Positions 40,594 through 52,819 of a stretch of 64,000 nt of DNA are shown in pieces (the stretch's first letter is position 1; each line of letters opens with the position of its first letter). The stretch spans positions 18,973-82,972 of the forward strand of contig NZ_JBLKRT010000017.1 of the NCBI RefSeq assembly GCF_047607445.1. Reading direction: 5' to 3'. The position numbers and the translations under genes were made by a program. The notes beneath the pieces are model-generated. The model ran no database searches. It saw only the letters and a program-made list of their open reading frames with translations, and was not told the origin of the DNA. Source of the stretch: Crystallibacter sulfonylureivorans_A. Lineage in GTDB: Bacteria > Actinomycetota > Actinomycetes > Actinomycetales > Micrococcaceae.

Positions 40594-41283
40594 GTGTCCA
40601 TCAAACGCCGTATCGGACGCATTATCCGTGCCAACCGCACCGCCAAAGAGCCGCCGGTGGATCCGATGGCCACTATCGCTGCAAGCCAGCAACAACAGTA
40701 CGACGCCGTGGACCAAGCCCGCCGCAGCGTTGCCGACATCGCCGCTGACTGCCGGCGGATCGAGTTGCTGCTTGACGAGGCCAAAGCCGAGCAGGCCTAC
40801 TGCGACCGCTACGCCGAAGAGTGTGTAGCCAGGGGCGACGACGACGGCGCCCGCGAGGCCCTGCACCGCAGCATCACCGCGTCCAAGCGCGTGCAAGCGC
40901 TCTCCCGCCAGTACGAGCGCATGGCCGAACAATGGCGCCAACTGAACGGCGAACTGGGCCGGCTGTCGCTCCGGATCGACGAAAGCCGGATGCAGTTCCA
41001 GGCTCTGCAAGCCCGCCACAGCGTGGCCCAAGCCACGCTCGGCATGCAGCAAGCCGCGTCGGCAGCAGCCGGCAGTGCAACCGATATGCAGTCGGCTGCC
41101 CGCGAGGCCGAGCGCGAAACCCGTCGGATCGAGGCAGAGGCCGCGGCCCGGAATGAAATCGCTTGGTCGGACCCGGATTCACCCCAAGTACAGGCTGCGT
41201 TCGAATGGCTCGAGGCCAGCGCCGAAGTCGAGGGCCAGCTGGGAGAACTCAAGACCAAAGGCAACCAGCCGCCCCTCAGGTGA
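40594..41283 (+). CDS. PspA/IM30 (Vipp1)-family protein
   Basis: Coiled-coil protein of 229 residues. The start IKRRIGRIIRANRTA matches the helix alpha-0 and first helix of PspA. Next come YDAVDQARRSVADIAADCRRIE, LLLDEAKAEQAYCDRYAEECVARGDDDGAREALHR and SRQYERMAEQW, the typical order of the family (residues about 35-125). PspA proteins assemble ESCRT-III-like coats that protect stressed membranes. The GTG at 40594 follows AGGAGC. It forms a two-gene unit with the membrane-anchored protein before it. Assignment is by pattern, not alignment. Confidence 0.72.
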   Translation: MSIKRRIGRIIRANRTAKEPPVDPMATIAASQQQQYDAVDQARRSVADIAADCRRIELLLDEAKAEQAYCDRYAEECVARGDDDGAREALHRSITASKRVQALSRQYERMAEQWRQLNGELGRLSLRIDESRMQFQALQARHSVAQATLGMQQAASAAAGSATDMQSAAREAERETRRIEAEAAARNEIAWSDPDSPQVQAAFEWLEASAEVEGQLGELKTKGNQPPLR

Positions 41284-41500
41284 ATCCCTAGCCATCGCTA
41301 CAGCATCGTTGTCTGTGCTGGGTCGCCGGGCTGGCGGATCCCCAATCGCGCATGCCCACGGAGTCTGCCTACAGCAACCGTATGCTCGAGCGCATCGCGA
41401 GCTCTTGTCCTTCCAGTGCAGCCCGGTGCCCGAAAGCGCCCGCTCCCCTAGGATGGTCACGGCCCCGAGCCTAGGGCCGTGTGGCAACGAAAGGTGGATG

Positions 41501-42541
41501 ATGGCCGAGATGCAGGAGACCTTGACGGAACGCCAGGCCCTCAGGGCCAGCGACCGGGAGACTGCCCCGGCGACTACCGACAAGCCGGTGGTCGCCGTGC
41601 TGTACAAGGACCACCTGCCGCCGGGCATGGAGGATGTGGAAGCTGCAGCCGAAGTCCGATACGCCACCGCGGACCAACTGGCCGAGGCGCTGGAGGGGGC
41701 GCAGGTGCTGTTGCTCTGGGACTTCTTCTCCTCCGCGCTGGAGGACGCCTGGCATGCCGCCGGCTCGCTGGAGTGGATCCATGTGGTGGCCGCTGGCGTG
41801 GACAAACTCCTGTTCGACGACTTGCGGGAATCAGGCGTGGTGGTCACCAACGCCCGCGGCATCTTCGACCGTCCGATGGCGGAGTTCGTGCTCGCCGGGA
41901 TGCTGGCCTTCGCCAAGAACCTGCCTGGCCTGCTGTCTCTGCAGCGGGAGCAGACCTGGCAGCATAGGGAGACCGAACGGCTGGAATCCAGCCGAGCGCT
42001 CATCGTCGGCACCGGGTCGATCGGCCGCGAGATTGCCCGCGTGCTCAAAGCCATGGGCCTACACGTCGCCGGGTCCGGGCGCACGGCCCGCAGTGGCGAT
42101 GAGGATCTCGGCGAGATATACGCATCATCCGAGCTGGCCGACGTCGTCGGTGGCTTTGACTGGGTGGTGATGGTGGCACCGCTGACCGAGCAGACGCGGC
42201 ACCTCATCGATGCCTCCGTGCTTAAGGCCATGAAGCCCTCGGCCCGGTTGATCAACGTGGGCCGCGGTGCCAGCGTGGATACCCAGGCATTGGTGGAGGC
42301 GTTGCGGGCCGGAGCCATCGCCGGTGCTGCCTTGGACGTGTTCGAAATCGAACCGCTGCCGGCCGACCACCCGCTGTGGTCGATGGACAACGTGATCATC
42401 TCCCCTCATCTGAGCGGCGATGCCCGGGGCTGGCTGCCGCAGCTCGCCGGGCAGTTCGCGGACAACTTCGGCCGCTACGTCCGGCAGCAGCCGCTGGAGA
42501 ACGTGATCGACAAGAAGCTGGGCTTCGCCGCACCGTCCTAA
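41501..42541 (+). CDS. D-2-hydroxyacid dehydrogenase, NAD(P)-binding
   Basis: Dehydrogenase of 346 residues. The cofactor domain has IVGTGSIGREIARVLKAMGL and SGRTAR; the catalytic Arg lies in RLINVGRGASV, the Glu in DVFEIEPLP and the His in ISPHLSG. This fits the D-isomer-specific group, of the glyoxylate/hydroxypyruvate reductase type. Two ATGs overlap the ribosome region; the second at 41501 has better spacing from AAAGGTGG. It converges on xdhC. Possible substrates include glyoxylate and aromatic alpha-keto acids. Confidence 0.83.
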   Translation: MAEMQETLTERQALRASDRETAPATTDKPVVAVLYKDHLPPGMEDVEAAAEVRYATADQLAEALEGAQVLLLWDFFSSALEDAWHAAGSLEWIHVVAAGVDKLLFDDLRESGVVVTNARGIFDRPMAEFVLAGMLAFAKNLPGLLSLQREQTWQHRETERLESSRALIVGTGSIGREIARVLKAMGLHVAGSGRTARSGDEDLGEIYASSELADVVGGFDWVVMVAPLTEQTRHLIDASVLKAMKPSARLINVGRGASVDTQALVEALRAGAIAGAALDVFEIEPLPADHPLWSMDNVIISPHLSGDARGWLPQLAGQFADNFGRYVRQQPLENVIDKKLGFAAPS

Positions 42542-42635
42542 ACCTGATCGGGACGGCTTCTGGTTCTGCCCGTCAGGGCCTCGGGACACCGACCGGATTT
42601 ATCTGGCCTGGCGAGGCAGCCACCTTGCAGGCCCA

Positions 42636-43474
42636 CTACTCCGGGAACTTCGAAACCGCGCGGGGCGCCGGCCCGGAAGCTTCCGGTACCGCGCTGCCCA
42701 GCCTGCCGAGCAGCTCCGCGGCGACAGCGACGGCGATGGCGGCGGGCGCTTTGCCGCCGATGCCGGGCAGGCCGATGGGGCAGCGGATGGAGTCGACGTC
42801 GTCATGCCCTTCCGCGCGGAGCCGCTGCCGGAACCGGGCCCATTTGGCCGTCGAGCCGATCAGGCCAACGTCCAGGCCGCCCCGGCGCAGTGCGGCGTCG
42901 CACAGCAGGAAGTCCTCGGCGTGGTCGTGGGTCATGATGTAGACGTGCGAGCCGGCCGGCAAGGCCTGCAGCACAGTCTCCGGTGCCGGAGTGTGGTGGG
43001 CCGTGACGGTGGCGCTGCCGGCGGTCACATCGGCCAGCCGGAGCGGATCGAGCTGCCCGGCCCGGCTGTCGGTCAGGTGCAGGCGCAGGCGCAGCCTGGA
43101 GAGGATCCGGGCCAGTTCGAACCCCACATGCCCGACGCCGAAAATCGCCACCACCGGATCATGGCGCAGCGGCTCCAGCAGGACCTGCACTTCGCCGCCG
43201 CAGCACTGGCGTCCGTGTTGGTTCGCCGCGTGCTCGTTGAGCGCAAACGTCAGGGTTTCGGGCGCTGCGGACGCATCGGCGATCATGCGGCGGGCCCGGT
43301 CGATCACTTCGGCCTCGAGGTTCCCGCCGCCGATGCTGTCCCATAGAGCGTCGGCCGCGATGACCATCTTGGCGCCCGCCTCACGGGGCGCGTGACCGCG
43401 CACGGAGACCACCGTGGCGAGCACACCGGGGCCTCCGTCGTCGCGCAGGTTCTGCACCGCGGCCAGCCAGTCCA

Positions 43475-43478
<4 letters not shown>
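42636..43478 (-). CDS. xdhC: Xanthine dehydrogenase accessory protein
   Basis: Protein of 280 residues that binds molybdenum cofactor, helps its sulfuration and inserts it into xanthine dehydrogenase. N-terminal segment: GVLATVVSVRGHAPREAGAKMV, then GSIGGGNLE and the CCGG motif. C-terminal Rossmann part: VAIFGVGHVGFELARIL, then IGSTAKWARFRQRL and CPIGLPGIGGKAPAAIAVAVAAELL (in part). The ATG overlaps the xdhB stop by ATGA. Last gene of xdhABC. Confidence 0.88.
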
Positions 43479-45852
<2,374 letters not shown>

Positions 45853-45856
<4 letters not shown>

Positions 45857-47316
45857 CGGATCACCTCCAGTTCCGGCGCGTTTTCGGCATAGAACCTCAG
45901 CATCGCCTGCTCCAGCATTGCGGCGCGGTAGCGGGCGCTGGCCCGGTGGTCGTCCATTGGCGTGCCCTCCGTTGCCAGGACAGCGGCTGCCTCCGCCGCG
46001 CTCTCCCGGGTCAGTTCGCTGCCGGTCAGCGCATCCTCGGTGGCTGTGGCGCGCAGCGGCGTCGCGGCGACGCCGCCCAGCCCAATCCGCACATCGGTCA
46101 CGACGGCGCCGTCGAACCTGGCCGCGAACGCGACGGCCACCGAGGAGATATCGTCGAACCTCCGCTTGGCCACCTTGTGGAAAGCCGTGCTCGGAGCCAC
46201 CGGCAGCGGCACCCGGACGGCGCGGATGATCTCGTCCGGTTCGCGCACGGTCTGGCGGTAGCCGGTGAAGTAGTCGGCGAGCGCCACTGACCTCTCTCCT
46301 CGCGGTGAGGCCAGCAGCAGGTTGGCGTCGAGAGCCAGCAGGACCGGCGCGGCGTCGCCGATCGGAGACCCGGTGCCGAGGTTGCCGCCGAGCGTGGCGC
46401 TGTTCCGGATCAGCCGGGAAGCGAACTGCGGGAAGAGTTCGCTGAGGAGTGGCACCCGTCCGCCCAGCCCCTGCTCCACTTCGGTGAGCGTGAGGGCGGC
46501 CCCGATCTCCACGAGGTCGGCTCCCACGGACAGGCTGCGCAGTTCCTCCAGCCGGTCAATGGCCAGCACCAACCGCGGGCGGCTGTGGCGCAGGTTGCGT
46601 TCCACCCCGACGTCGGTGGCCCCGGCCACCAGGACGGCGTCGGGATCCTGTTCCAGCCGGTTCAACAGCTCCTGCAGCGTTCCCGGGCGGATGAATTCCG
46701 TCCCGCTGGAGACGAACCGGGTCCGTTTAGCGGCAGGAGCCGGTGCCTCACGTCGGACGGCCAGCGGATCCGCGTCCGCTGGTGCGCCGAGGGCGTAGGC
46801 GGCGTCGCGGATGGGCCGGTAGCCGGTGCAGCGGCACAGGTTTCCGCTCAGCGCGTGCAGGTCGAAACCGTTGGGGCTGCCGAGGTCCGGGCCCCGTTCC
46901 TCCGCGGCGGCGGGCTGCCGTTCGGGCCGGTAGTACTCGGCCGCCATGGCGCAGACAAAGCCGGGCGTGCAGTAGCCGCACTGGGAACCACCGCGGTCCG
47001 CCATTTCGCGCTGGACCGGGTGGAGCTCCTCGGCGCTGCAGGCCCCCGGAGCGCGTCCCAGTCCTTCGGACGTGACCACTTCCCCGCCGTCGAAGGCCAG
47101 CGCCGCCGGCAGGCAGGAGTTGACGGCCGTCCAGCGGGTGCGGTCCGGCCCGTCCTCGCGCGCCACCAGCACCGCGCAGGCGCCGCATTCCCCTTCGGCG
47201 CAGCCTTCCTTGGCCCCGGTCAGCCCCTGGCCACGCAGCCAGTCAAGCAGGCTGATCTGCGGTCCGGCTGCCAACACCCGCGGCACGCCGTTGACCTTCA
47301 CCTCATGCGGCTCCAT
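45853..47316 (-). CDS. xdhA: Xanthine dehydrogenase, iron-sulfur and FAD subunit
   Basis: Small subunit of 487 residues. The first [2Fe-2S] cluster uses Cys39, Cys44, Cys47 and Cys68; the second uses Cys113, Cys116, Cys161 and Cys163 (QCGYCTPGF and GNLCRCTG). A linker precedes the FAD domain with VLVAGATDVGVE, ATLGGNLGTGSPIGD and the C-terminal CO-dehydrogenase flavoprotein domain. It passes electrons from the Mo centre to NAD+. First gene of the xdhABC operon, with a 253-bp upstream gap shared with a divergent SRPBCC gene. Confidence 0.9.
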
Positions 47317-47569
47317 TGCCTCACGCTCCTCCGCCGTCGGAACACGGGCTGGATCTCAGCACTCCCCGGCCGGCTGGTCACCGTAACTGCCCATGATAAA
47401 ACGTCACGACCTGCATGGGAATGGCTGCCAGGAAACACTCATTTCAGAGCACGACGGCGAGCGCCGGCTTCCGCCGTTTGGTGGGCTCGCGCTCCACCGA
47501 AAGTGGCCCGCCTGCTACCCTCGAAGCCAGTCAAACGCCCCCAAACCGCCGACGCGCAGAGGCAGGAAG

Positions 47570-48055
47570 ATGGACCAGAACGCCCACAGGGTCGATCGGG
47601 GAAGCCTGTTGATCAGCGCGCCGCCGTCGACGATCTACAGCGCCCTGACCCACCCCGACAGCCTGGAAAAATGGTTGCCGCCGGACGGCATGATGGCCCG
47701 CGTGGAACACTTCACTCCCGGGGTGGGCGGCGGTTTCCGCATGGTCCTGACCTATCTGGACGCCTCCGGCCACGGAAAGACCTCCGACACCACGGACGTC
47801 ACCGACGTCGAGTTCGTCGATCTGGTCCCCGACGAGAAACTCGTGCAGCAGGTCAAGTTCATGTCCGACGACGCCGGCTTCGCCGGAACGATGACCATGA
47901 CGTGGGAGCTGCAGGCGCAACCGGACGGAACACTGGTGAGCGTTGCCGCCACAAATGTCCCGCCGGGCATTTCGTCCGCCGACCACGAAGCCGGGCTGGC
48001 CTCCTCGCTGGCGAATCTGGCCGCCTTTCTGAAGCGAGGAGGCAGCGCCGGCTAG
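47570..48055 (+). CDS. SRPBCC (START/Bet v1-like) protein, AHSA1 type
   Basis: Protein of 161 residues with the helix-grip fold. Family features are LLISAPPSTIYSALTHPDSLEKWLPPDG near the start, GGGFRMVLTYLD, EKLVQQVKF and a C-terminal long helix (GLASSLANLAAFLKR). Such proteins bind hydrophobic ligands; function unknown. The ATG at 47570 follows AGGCAGGAAG; a longer frame has no ribosome site. It converges on the YtcJ-like gene. Confidence 0.75.
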   Translation: MDQNAHRVDRGSLLISAPPSTIYSALTHPDSLEKWLPPDGMMARVEHFTPGVGGGFRMVLTYLDASGHGKTSDTTDVTDVEFVDLVPDEKLVQQVKFMSDDAGFAGTMTMTWELQAQPDGTLVSVAATNVPPGISSADHEAGLASSLANLAAFLKRGGSAG

Positions 48056-48074
48056 TGCAGCAGGTCCGCTCTGC

Positions 48075-49781
48075 TCAGCTGGCGCTTTCGGCCAGATCGG
48101 CGGCCACACCTGCCGCATCCTCGTCGGCTGCCTCGTAGACCAACCGGCCCTCGAAGTACGTCTGAAGCACTGTGGTCTGGTGGATTGCGGCCGGGTTCTC
48201 GATGAGAACGTTGCGGTCCAGCACTATGAAATCCGCGGACAGCCCGGGGCGGAGAGTTCCGGTCACGTCGCCGAGCCCCATGGCGGCCGCGGGGTTGCGG
48301 GTGAAGGCTGCCACGGCTTGCTGGATCCCGATCGACTGGCCGCCGTTGAGTTCTCCCTGAACCGCTGAATCCGGGTTTCGCCGGGTCACCATGGTCGCCA
48401 GTCCGGTCCAGGGGTCGGGCGTGGGCGCCGCGCAGGGCCAGTCGGAGCCGCCGCTCACCAGCGCACCGGACTCGAAGAGGTCCCGCAGCGGCCACGACTT
48501 ATCGAAAGTTTCCGCCGGGATCTGCTTGGCAATGCTTTCCTGGATCACCGAGGGGAACCAGAGGTAGGGCGACGCGTCGGGGACAACACCGAGATCGGCG
48601 AAGCGCTGCAGGTCGGCCTCATCGATGTATTCCACGTGGGCGATCTGGAAGATCGGTGCATCCCCGCGGCTTGCACGGACCCGCTCCACGGCGTCGAGGA
48701 CCCGGCGGACCGCCGCATCGCCGGTGGCATGCAGCTTCGCGTGCAGCCCCCGGTCCACCAGATCCTCCAGCGATTCCACCAGTTCGTCGAGCCCCCACAG
48801 GGGCTCCCCGGTGAAGTCGCGGTCGTGGCTGTGGTGGCTGCAGATGTACGGATTCAGCATGGCGCTGGTCCGGGTCATCGGCACCCCGTCCAGCACATAC
48901 TTGGAGAAGTCCGGCCGCACGTGGGCGCTTCGGTGGCGGGCACCGACGTCGTACAGCTCCGCGCCGGTGATGCCGGGCTCAATGAAGGTGCGGGACGGCA
49001 TGGACGCGACCACATGGGCCGTGAGTTGCCGCTGCTCGTCAAGGCGGTGCAGGGTCTCCAGGGCGTAGTCCATGGTGGCTGCCTCTTGGACGGCGGTGAT
49101 GCCGAAGGAGTTCAGGGTCTGCACAGCGGTCTTGATGGCGGTGGCATGGTGCGCGGCCGGATCTTCAACGGCTTCCGCCACCGCCGACTCGGCCAGATTT
49201 CCGGCCAGCTCGTACAGGACGCCGGTGAGTTGCCCGTCGGCATTCCGCACATAGGACCCGCCGTCGGGATCGGGCGAGTCGGCGGTTACCCCCATGATGT
49301 CCAGTGCCCGCGAGTTGACCCAGCGATTGTGCATCGAATCGTCGCGGAGCATCACCGGGTGGCCTTGGGCGGCGTCGTCCAGGGCTTTCAGATCGTCGGT
49401 GGTGAGGTCGTCGATCACCGTGGAGCCCACAATGCCTCCGACGACCCACTCGTCGGGCTGGAGCCGCTCCGTCCACGTCCGCACCTTATCCAGGATCTCG
49501 GGAACCGAATCGGTGGGCAGGATCGGCAGCTCGAACGCTTGCTGGCGGCCACCCAGTCCCAGATGGGCATGGACGTCCACCAGACCCGGCATGGCGAAGC
49601 GTCCGCCGAGATCGATCGTCGGCGTATCGCCCGTTGCCAGCCGGCGGACGTCATCCTCGGTTCCGACGGCCGCGATTTTCCCGGCGGAGACCGCGAACGC
49701 CTCGGCCCATTCCTGCTCGGGATCGCTGGTGTAGATCACGCCGTTGACGACGATGTAGTCGATCGGTGCCCCTGCGGTCAT
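48075..49781 (-). CDS. YtcJ-like metal-dependent amidohydrolase
   Basis: Amidohydrolase of 568 residues. Metal-binding segments are LVDVHAHLG (two His), KLHATGDAAVRRVLDAVERV, FQIAHVEYI and VSGGSDWPC with the catalytic Asp. The C-terminal AAFTRNPAAAMGLGDVTGTLRPGLSADFIVLDRN closes the beta-sandwich (in part, residues 490-530). Substrates of this family are mostly unknown; some cleave N-formyl or exoenzyme amides. The ATG at 49781 follows AAGGAG. No operon partner. Confidence 0.82.
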   Translation of the reverse strand: MTAGAPIDYIVVNGVIYTSDPEQEWAEAFAVSAGKIAAVGTEDDVRRLATGDTPTIDLGGRFAMPGLVDVHAHLGLGGRQQAFELPILPTDSVPEILDKVRTWTERLQPDEWVVGGIVGSTVIDDLTTDDLKALDDAAQGHPVMLRDDSMHNRWVNSRALDIMGVTADSPDPDGGSYVRNADGQLTGVLYELAGNLAESAVAEAVEDPAAHHATAIKTAVQTLNSFGITAVQEAATMDYALETLHRLDEQRQLTAHVVASMPSRTFIEPGITGAELYDVGARHRSAHVRPDFSKYVLDGVPMTRTSAMLNPYICSHHSHDRDFTGEPLWGLDELVESLEDLVDRGLHAKLHATGDAAVRRVLDAVERVRASRGDAPIFQIAHVEYIDEADLQRFADLGVVPDASPYLWFPSVIQESIAKQIPAETFDKSWPLRDLFESGALVSGGSDWPCAAPTPDPWTGLATMVTRRNPDSAVQGELNGGQSIGIQQAVAAFTRNPAAAMGLGDVTGTLRPGLSADFIVLDRNVLIENPAAIHQTTVLQTYFEGRLVYEAADEDAAGVAADLAESAS

Positions 49782-50081
49782 GATTTCTCCTTGGCTCTCA
49801 AGTGTGCCCGGGACTGCGCCGCGTGGACTGCCCCTGCACCGGACGATGGTGGAGCCTCCGACGTTACGCTCCGGCGACCGCTCCTTCTTGTGAACCGATG
49901 CATGAAGCTTGGAGCAGAGCGCACACCTGCCGGCACGTGTACGACGGCGCTCGTGGTCTCCGGGCTAGCCGAGGGCCTTGGCGATTGGCCGTCACCGTGA
50001 GCGGCAGCGGACGCGGCGAGACATCTTCGGTGCCTGTCCCTAGACTGATGCCGTATGCCCCGAGCGATCAGGAGTAGGACT
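49782..50081. other. 300-bp divergent intergenic region
   Basis: Lies between the YtcJ-like gene and the dienelactone hydrolase gene. No convincing reading frame, repeat or palindrome was seen. It should contain both promoters. Confidence 0.3.
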
Positions 50082-50780
50082 TTGGCCGAAAACCCGACCT
50101 TTCAGAATGTCACCTTCGAGTCCGCAGGCGGCGAGGCCCACGGTTATCTGGCCCTGCCGGAGTCCGGGTCCGGCCCCGGCGTCATTGTCATCCAGGAGTG
50201 GTGGGGCCTGGTGGACCACATCCGCGACGTGGCCGACCGATTGGCAGCAGAAGGCTTCGTGGCGCTGGCCCCGGACCTGTTCGGCGGCCGCATTGCCCAC
50301 GACGGCAAGGAAGCGGCGAAGATGATGTCCAAGCTGCCCGAGGCGGAAGGTGCGCGCCTGCTGGCCGGCGCCGTGGACTACCTGCTGGCCCACGAGGCCG
50401 TCACCAGTTCCACCGTGGGCGCCATCGGTTTCTGCATGGGCGGCGGCTTTGTGCTCGCGCTGGCCGCGCAGCAGGGCGAGAAGATCAGCGCCGCCGTGCC
50501 GTTCTATGGCGTGGGACAAGGCCTGCCCGACTCCTACGAAGGTGTCCGCGCCGCCATCCAGGGCCATTACGGCGAGCAGGACACGTCCTACCCGGTGGAG
50601 AAGGCCAAGGCGCAGGAGGAGCAGATCCGCCGTGAATCCGGCGCGGAAGTGAACTACTACTTCTACGACGCCCCGCATGCCTTCCACAATGACGAAAACC
50701 CGCAGGGCAACTACCGGCCGGAAGCGGCCAAACTGGCGTGGAGCCGCTCGGTCCAGTTCCTCAAGGACAAGGTCAAGTAG
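50082..50780 (+). CDS. Dienelactone hydrolase family protein
   Basis: Alpha/beta hydrolase of 232 residues. The catalytic triad is Cys in GFCMGGG, Asp in YGEQDTSYP and His in DAPHAFHN; Glu39 (IQEWWG) matches the residue that activates the Cys in true dienelactone hydrolases. The family opens lactone rings in chloroaromatic catabolism, but many members act on other esters. The TTG at 50082 is chosen because AGGAGTAGG precedes it; an ATG 27 bp earlier lacks a site. It ends at a strong hairpin. Confidence 0.82.
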   Translation: MAENPTFQNVTFESAGGEAHGYLALPESGSGPGVIVIQEWWGLVDHIRDVADRLAAEGFVALAPDLFGGRIAHDGKEAAKMMSKLPEAEGARLLAGAVDYLLAHEAVTSSTVGAIGFCMGGGFVLALAAQQGEKISAAVPFYGVGQGLPDSYEGVRAAIQGHYGEQDTSYPVEKAKAQEEQIRRESGAEVNYYFYDAPHAFHNDENPQGNYRPEAAKLAWSRSVQFLKDKVK

Positions 50781-50799
50781 CCTCGCCAATCCCAAAGGT

Positions 50800-50833
50800 A
50801 CGACGTCGGCGCTCACCTGAGCGCCGACGTCGT
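50800..50833 (+). terminator. Perfect 16-bp terminator hairpin after the dienelactone hydrolase gene
   Basis: Arms at 50800-50815 and 50818-50833 with a 2-base loop, followed by CCTTTCCC. The stem ACGACGTCGGCGCTCA is nearly the same as that at 17847-17861. Confidence 0.7.
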
Positions 50834-51030
50834 CCTTTCCCTCCTCGGAAATAATCCGAGGCTGGCACTGTGCCAGCGGCTCCGCATAGCGATGGCCGCA
50901 CCGACGTCGTCTAACGAGGCATCATCCGGCGCCACAGCCCTTTCGCTTCCCGGCCAGTTGTGGTTTCATGTGCTCGTGCAGGACAGCACGCGCCGGGCGT
51001 AACTGCCCGGGCGACGCCAGAGGAGGCGAC

Positions 51031-51081
51031 ATGTCCGCCACCGAACCGAAGACCGCGGGCCGCCCAGGCGGCCACCGATGA
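51031..51081 (+). CDS. 16-codon leader ORF overlapping the MFS start
   Basis: A strong AGAGGAGG lies 6 bp before an ATG at 51031 that opens a 16-residue frame rich in Gly, Arg and Pro. Its TGA overlaps the MFS start as ATGA. The MFS gene itself has no good ribosome site, so translation is probably delivered by this leader. Whether the peptide has a function of its own is unknown. Confidence 0.5.
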   Translation: MSATEPKTAGRPGGHR

Positions 51082-52673
51082 GCGCGCCGAACGGGGGTGG
51101 CACGGGAGCAGAGCCGTTCAACGGCCGGCTGGCGTTGTTGCTGGCCATGGCAATGTTCGTGCTGGTGGTCGACACATCGATCATGAACGTCTCCATCTCC
51201 GCCGTGGTGAGGGACATTGGCACAACGGTCAGCGGCCTCCAGTCGACGATTGCGCTGGAAGCGCTCGTATCCGCCGCTTTCATCCTCATCGGCGGCAAGA
51301 TTGGCGACCTGATCGGACGCAGGCGCGCCTACGTGATCGGTCTCGCTTGCTACGCCATCGGCGCCGTGTCGATGACGCTGGCCCAGAGCCTGCTCCCGAT
51401 CATCATCTTTTGGGCCCTCATCGGCGGGCTGGGTGCCTCGCTCCTGCTTCCGTCCATGCAGTCCCTCATCCATGGCAATTTCGAGGGCGCGGCGCAGAAG
51501 CGGACCTATGCCCTGGTCGGAGCCTCGGCTGCGATCGCCGCAGCGGTCGGGCCCTTGCTCGGTGGCTTCATCACCACGTTCCTCTCATGGCGCGTCGCCT
51601 TCCTGCTGGAAGTCCTGATCATCGCGGTCGTACTGTCCGGCATCAGGCTGGTCCGCGACGTGCCGTACACGGGGCCGCGGGAGCTCGATGCCGTCGGATC
51701 AATTCTTTCCTTTCTCGGAATGGGCGGCATAGTGCTCGGCATCCTGGTCTGGCAGGAAGGCGGCGAAGCAGTGGGCGCCATCATTGCCGTCGGTGCCGTC
51801 GCGCTGGGCGGGCTGGTCTACTGGCTCAAGCGGCGCAAGCGCCACGACAAGCCGACGCTGCTGGACCCGAACCTGTTCCAATCGAAGGCTTTCCGCTTCG
51901 GTGCCACCGGCCAAATGCTCCAGCAGATCGCCTTGGGCGGCACCATGATCGTGCTGCCGATCTACCTCCAGATGGTGCTCGAATACAACGCCCTGCAGGC
52001 AGGGTTGTCGATCGCCCCGCTCTCGCTCACCATGTTCGCAATCGCCATGCTGGCCGGAAAGAAGGCGGCGACGCGACGCCCGGCCGGCCTCATCAGGTGG
52101 GGCTTCCTGATCCTGACAGTGGGCCTGTTGGTGCTCGTGCCGCTGGTACCGCGCGCGGTCTCCGGCTGGTGGCTCCTGCTCCCGCTGGTGATCTCGGGAT
52201 GCGGTCTCGGACTGCTGGTTTCCCAGCTCAACGACTACACCCTGTCGCCGATCTCGGACGAGCGGGTCAGCGAGGCCGCCGGTGTGAACTCCGCCGCGGG
52301 ATCGTTCGGCCTCTCCTTCGGGCTCGCATTTGCCGGGGCGATCATGCTGGCCTCGCTGTCGATCATCTTCACCAGCATGGCGACGTCCAGCACGGTACTT
52401 GCGCCCGACGAACAGCAGCAGGTCGCTCAGGTGCTGGAAGAGGATGCCCAGGTCCTGAGCAACACGCAACTCGAGGAACTCCTCGCCGGCCAGCCGCCGG
52501 ACGTCCAGGACGAGATCATCCGCATCAACACGGACGCCCGGCCGATCGCACTGCAAATCGCGCTCTTCATCCCGATACTCGCCGGCCTCGCCGGCCTGGC
52601 CAACTCCTTCCGCATGATGAAGCTCCCCGACCCCAAGCCCTCCGGCGCCGGGGAAGGCACGCTCCTGGGCTGA
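51078..52673 (+). CDS. MFS transporter, DHA2 (14-helix) drug efflux family
   Basis: Membrane protein of 531 residues with fourteen predicted helices. The family motif GGKIGDLIGRRRAYVIGL follows helix 2, and motif C is WALIGGLGASLLLPSMQSL. The TM11-12 region LNDYTLSPISDERVSEAAGVNSAAGSFG is typical of QacA/EmrB pumps. It expels drugs or aromatic compounds by proton antiport. It precedes, on the same strand, the dehydrogenase and benzoylformate decarboxylase genes, though a 220-bp gap separates them. Start by coupling to the short leader ORF. Confidence 0.83.
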   Translation: MSAPNGGGTGAEPFNGRLALLLAMAMFVLVVDTSIMNVSISAVVRDIGTTVSGLQSTIALEALVSAAFILIGGKIGDLIGRRRAYVIGLACYAIGAVSMTLAQSLLPIIIFWALIGGLGASLLLPSMQSLIHGNFEGAAQKRTYALVGASAAIAAAVGPLLGGFITTFLSWRVAFLLEVLIIAVVLSGIRLVRDVPYTGPRELDAVGSILSFLGMGGIVLGILVWQEGGEAVGAIIAVGAVALGGLVYWLKRRKRHDKPTLLDPNLFQSKAFRFGATGQMLQQIALGGTMIVLPIYLQMVLEYNALQAGLSIAPLSLTMFAIAMLAGKKAATRRPAGLIRWGFLILTVGLLVLVPLVPRAVSGWWLLLPLVISGCGLGLLVSQLNDYTLSPISDERVSEAAGVNSAAGSFGLSFGLAFAGAIMLASLSIIFTSMATSSTVLAPDEQQQVAQVLEEDAQVLSNTQLEELLAGQPPDVQDEIIRINTDARPIALQIALFIPILAGLAGLANSFRMMKLPDPKPSGAGEGTLLG

Positions 52674-52819
52674 GCCTCGGGCGCGGCGGTGCGACAGGCC
52701 GCCCAATGCACCGCGCTCGGTTGCTGCCCTCCCCGGTCACCTCGCGGTCCGGGAGCGAAACGTGCCGGATCCCTGGTCAGACAACGACGGCTGGCTGCAA
52801 CCCGGGCCCGGACGTGGGT

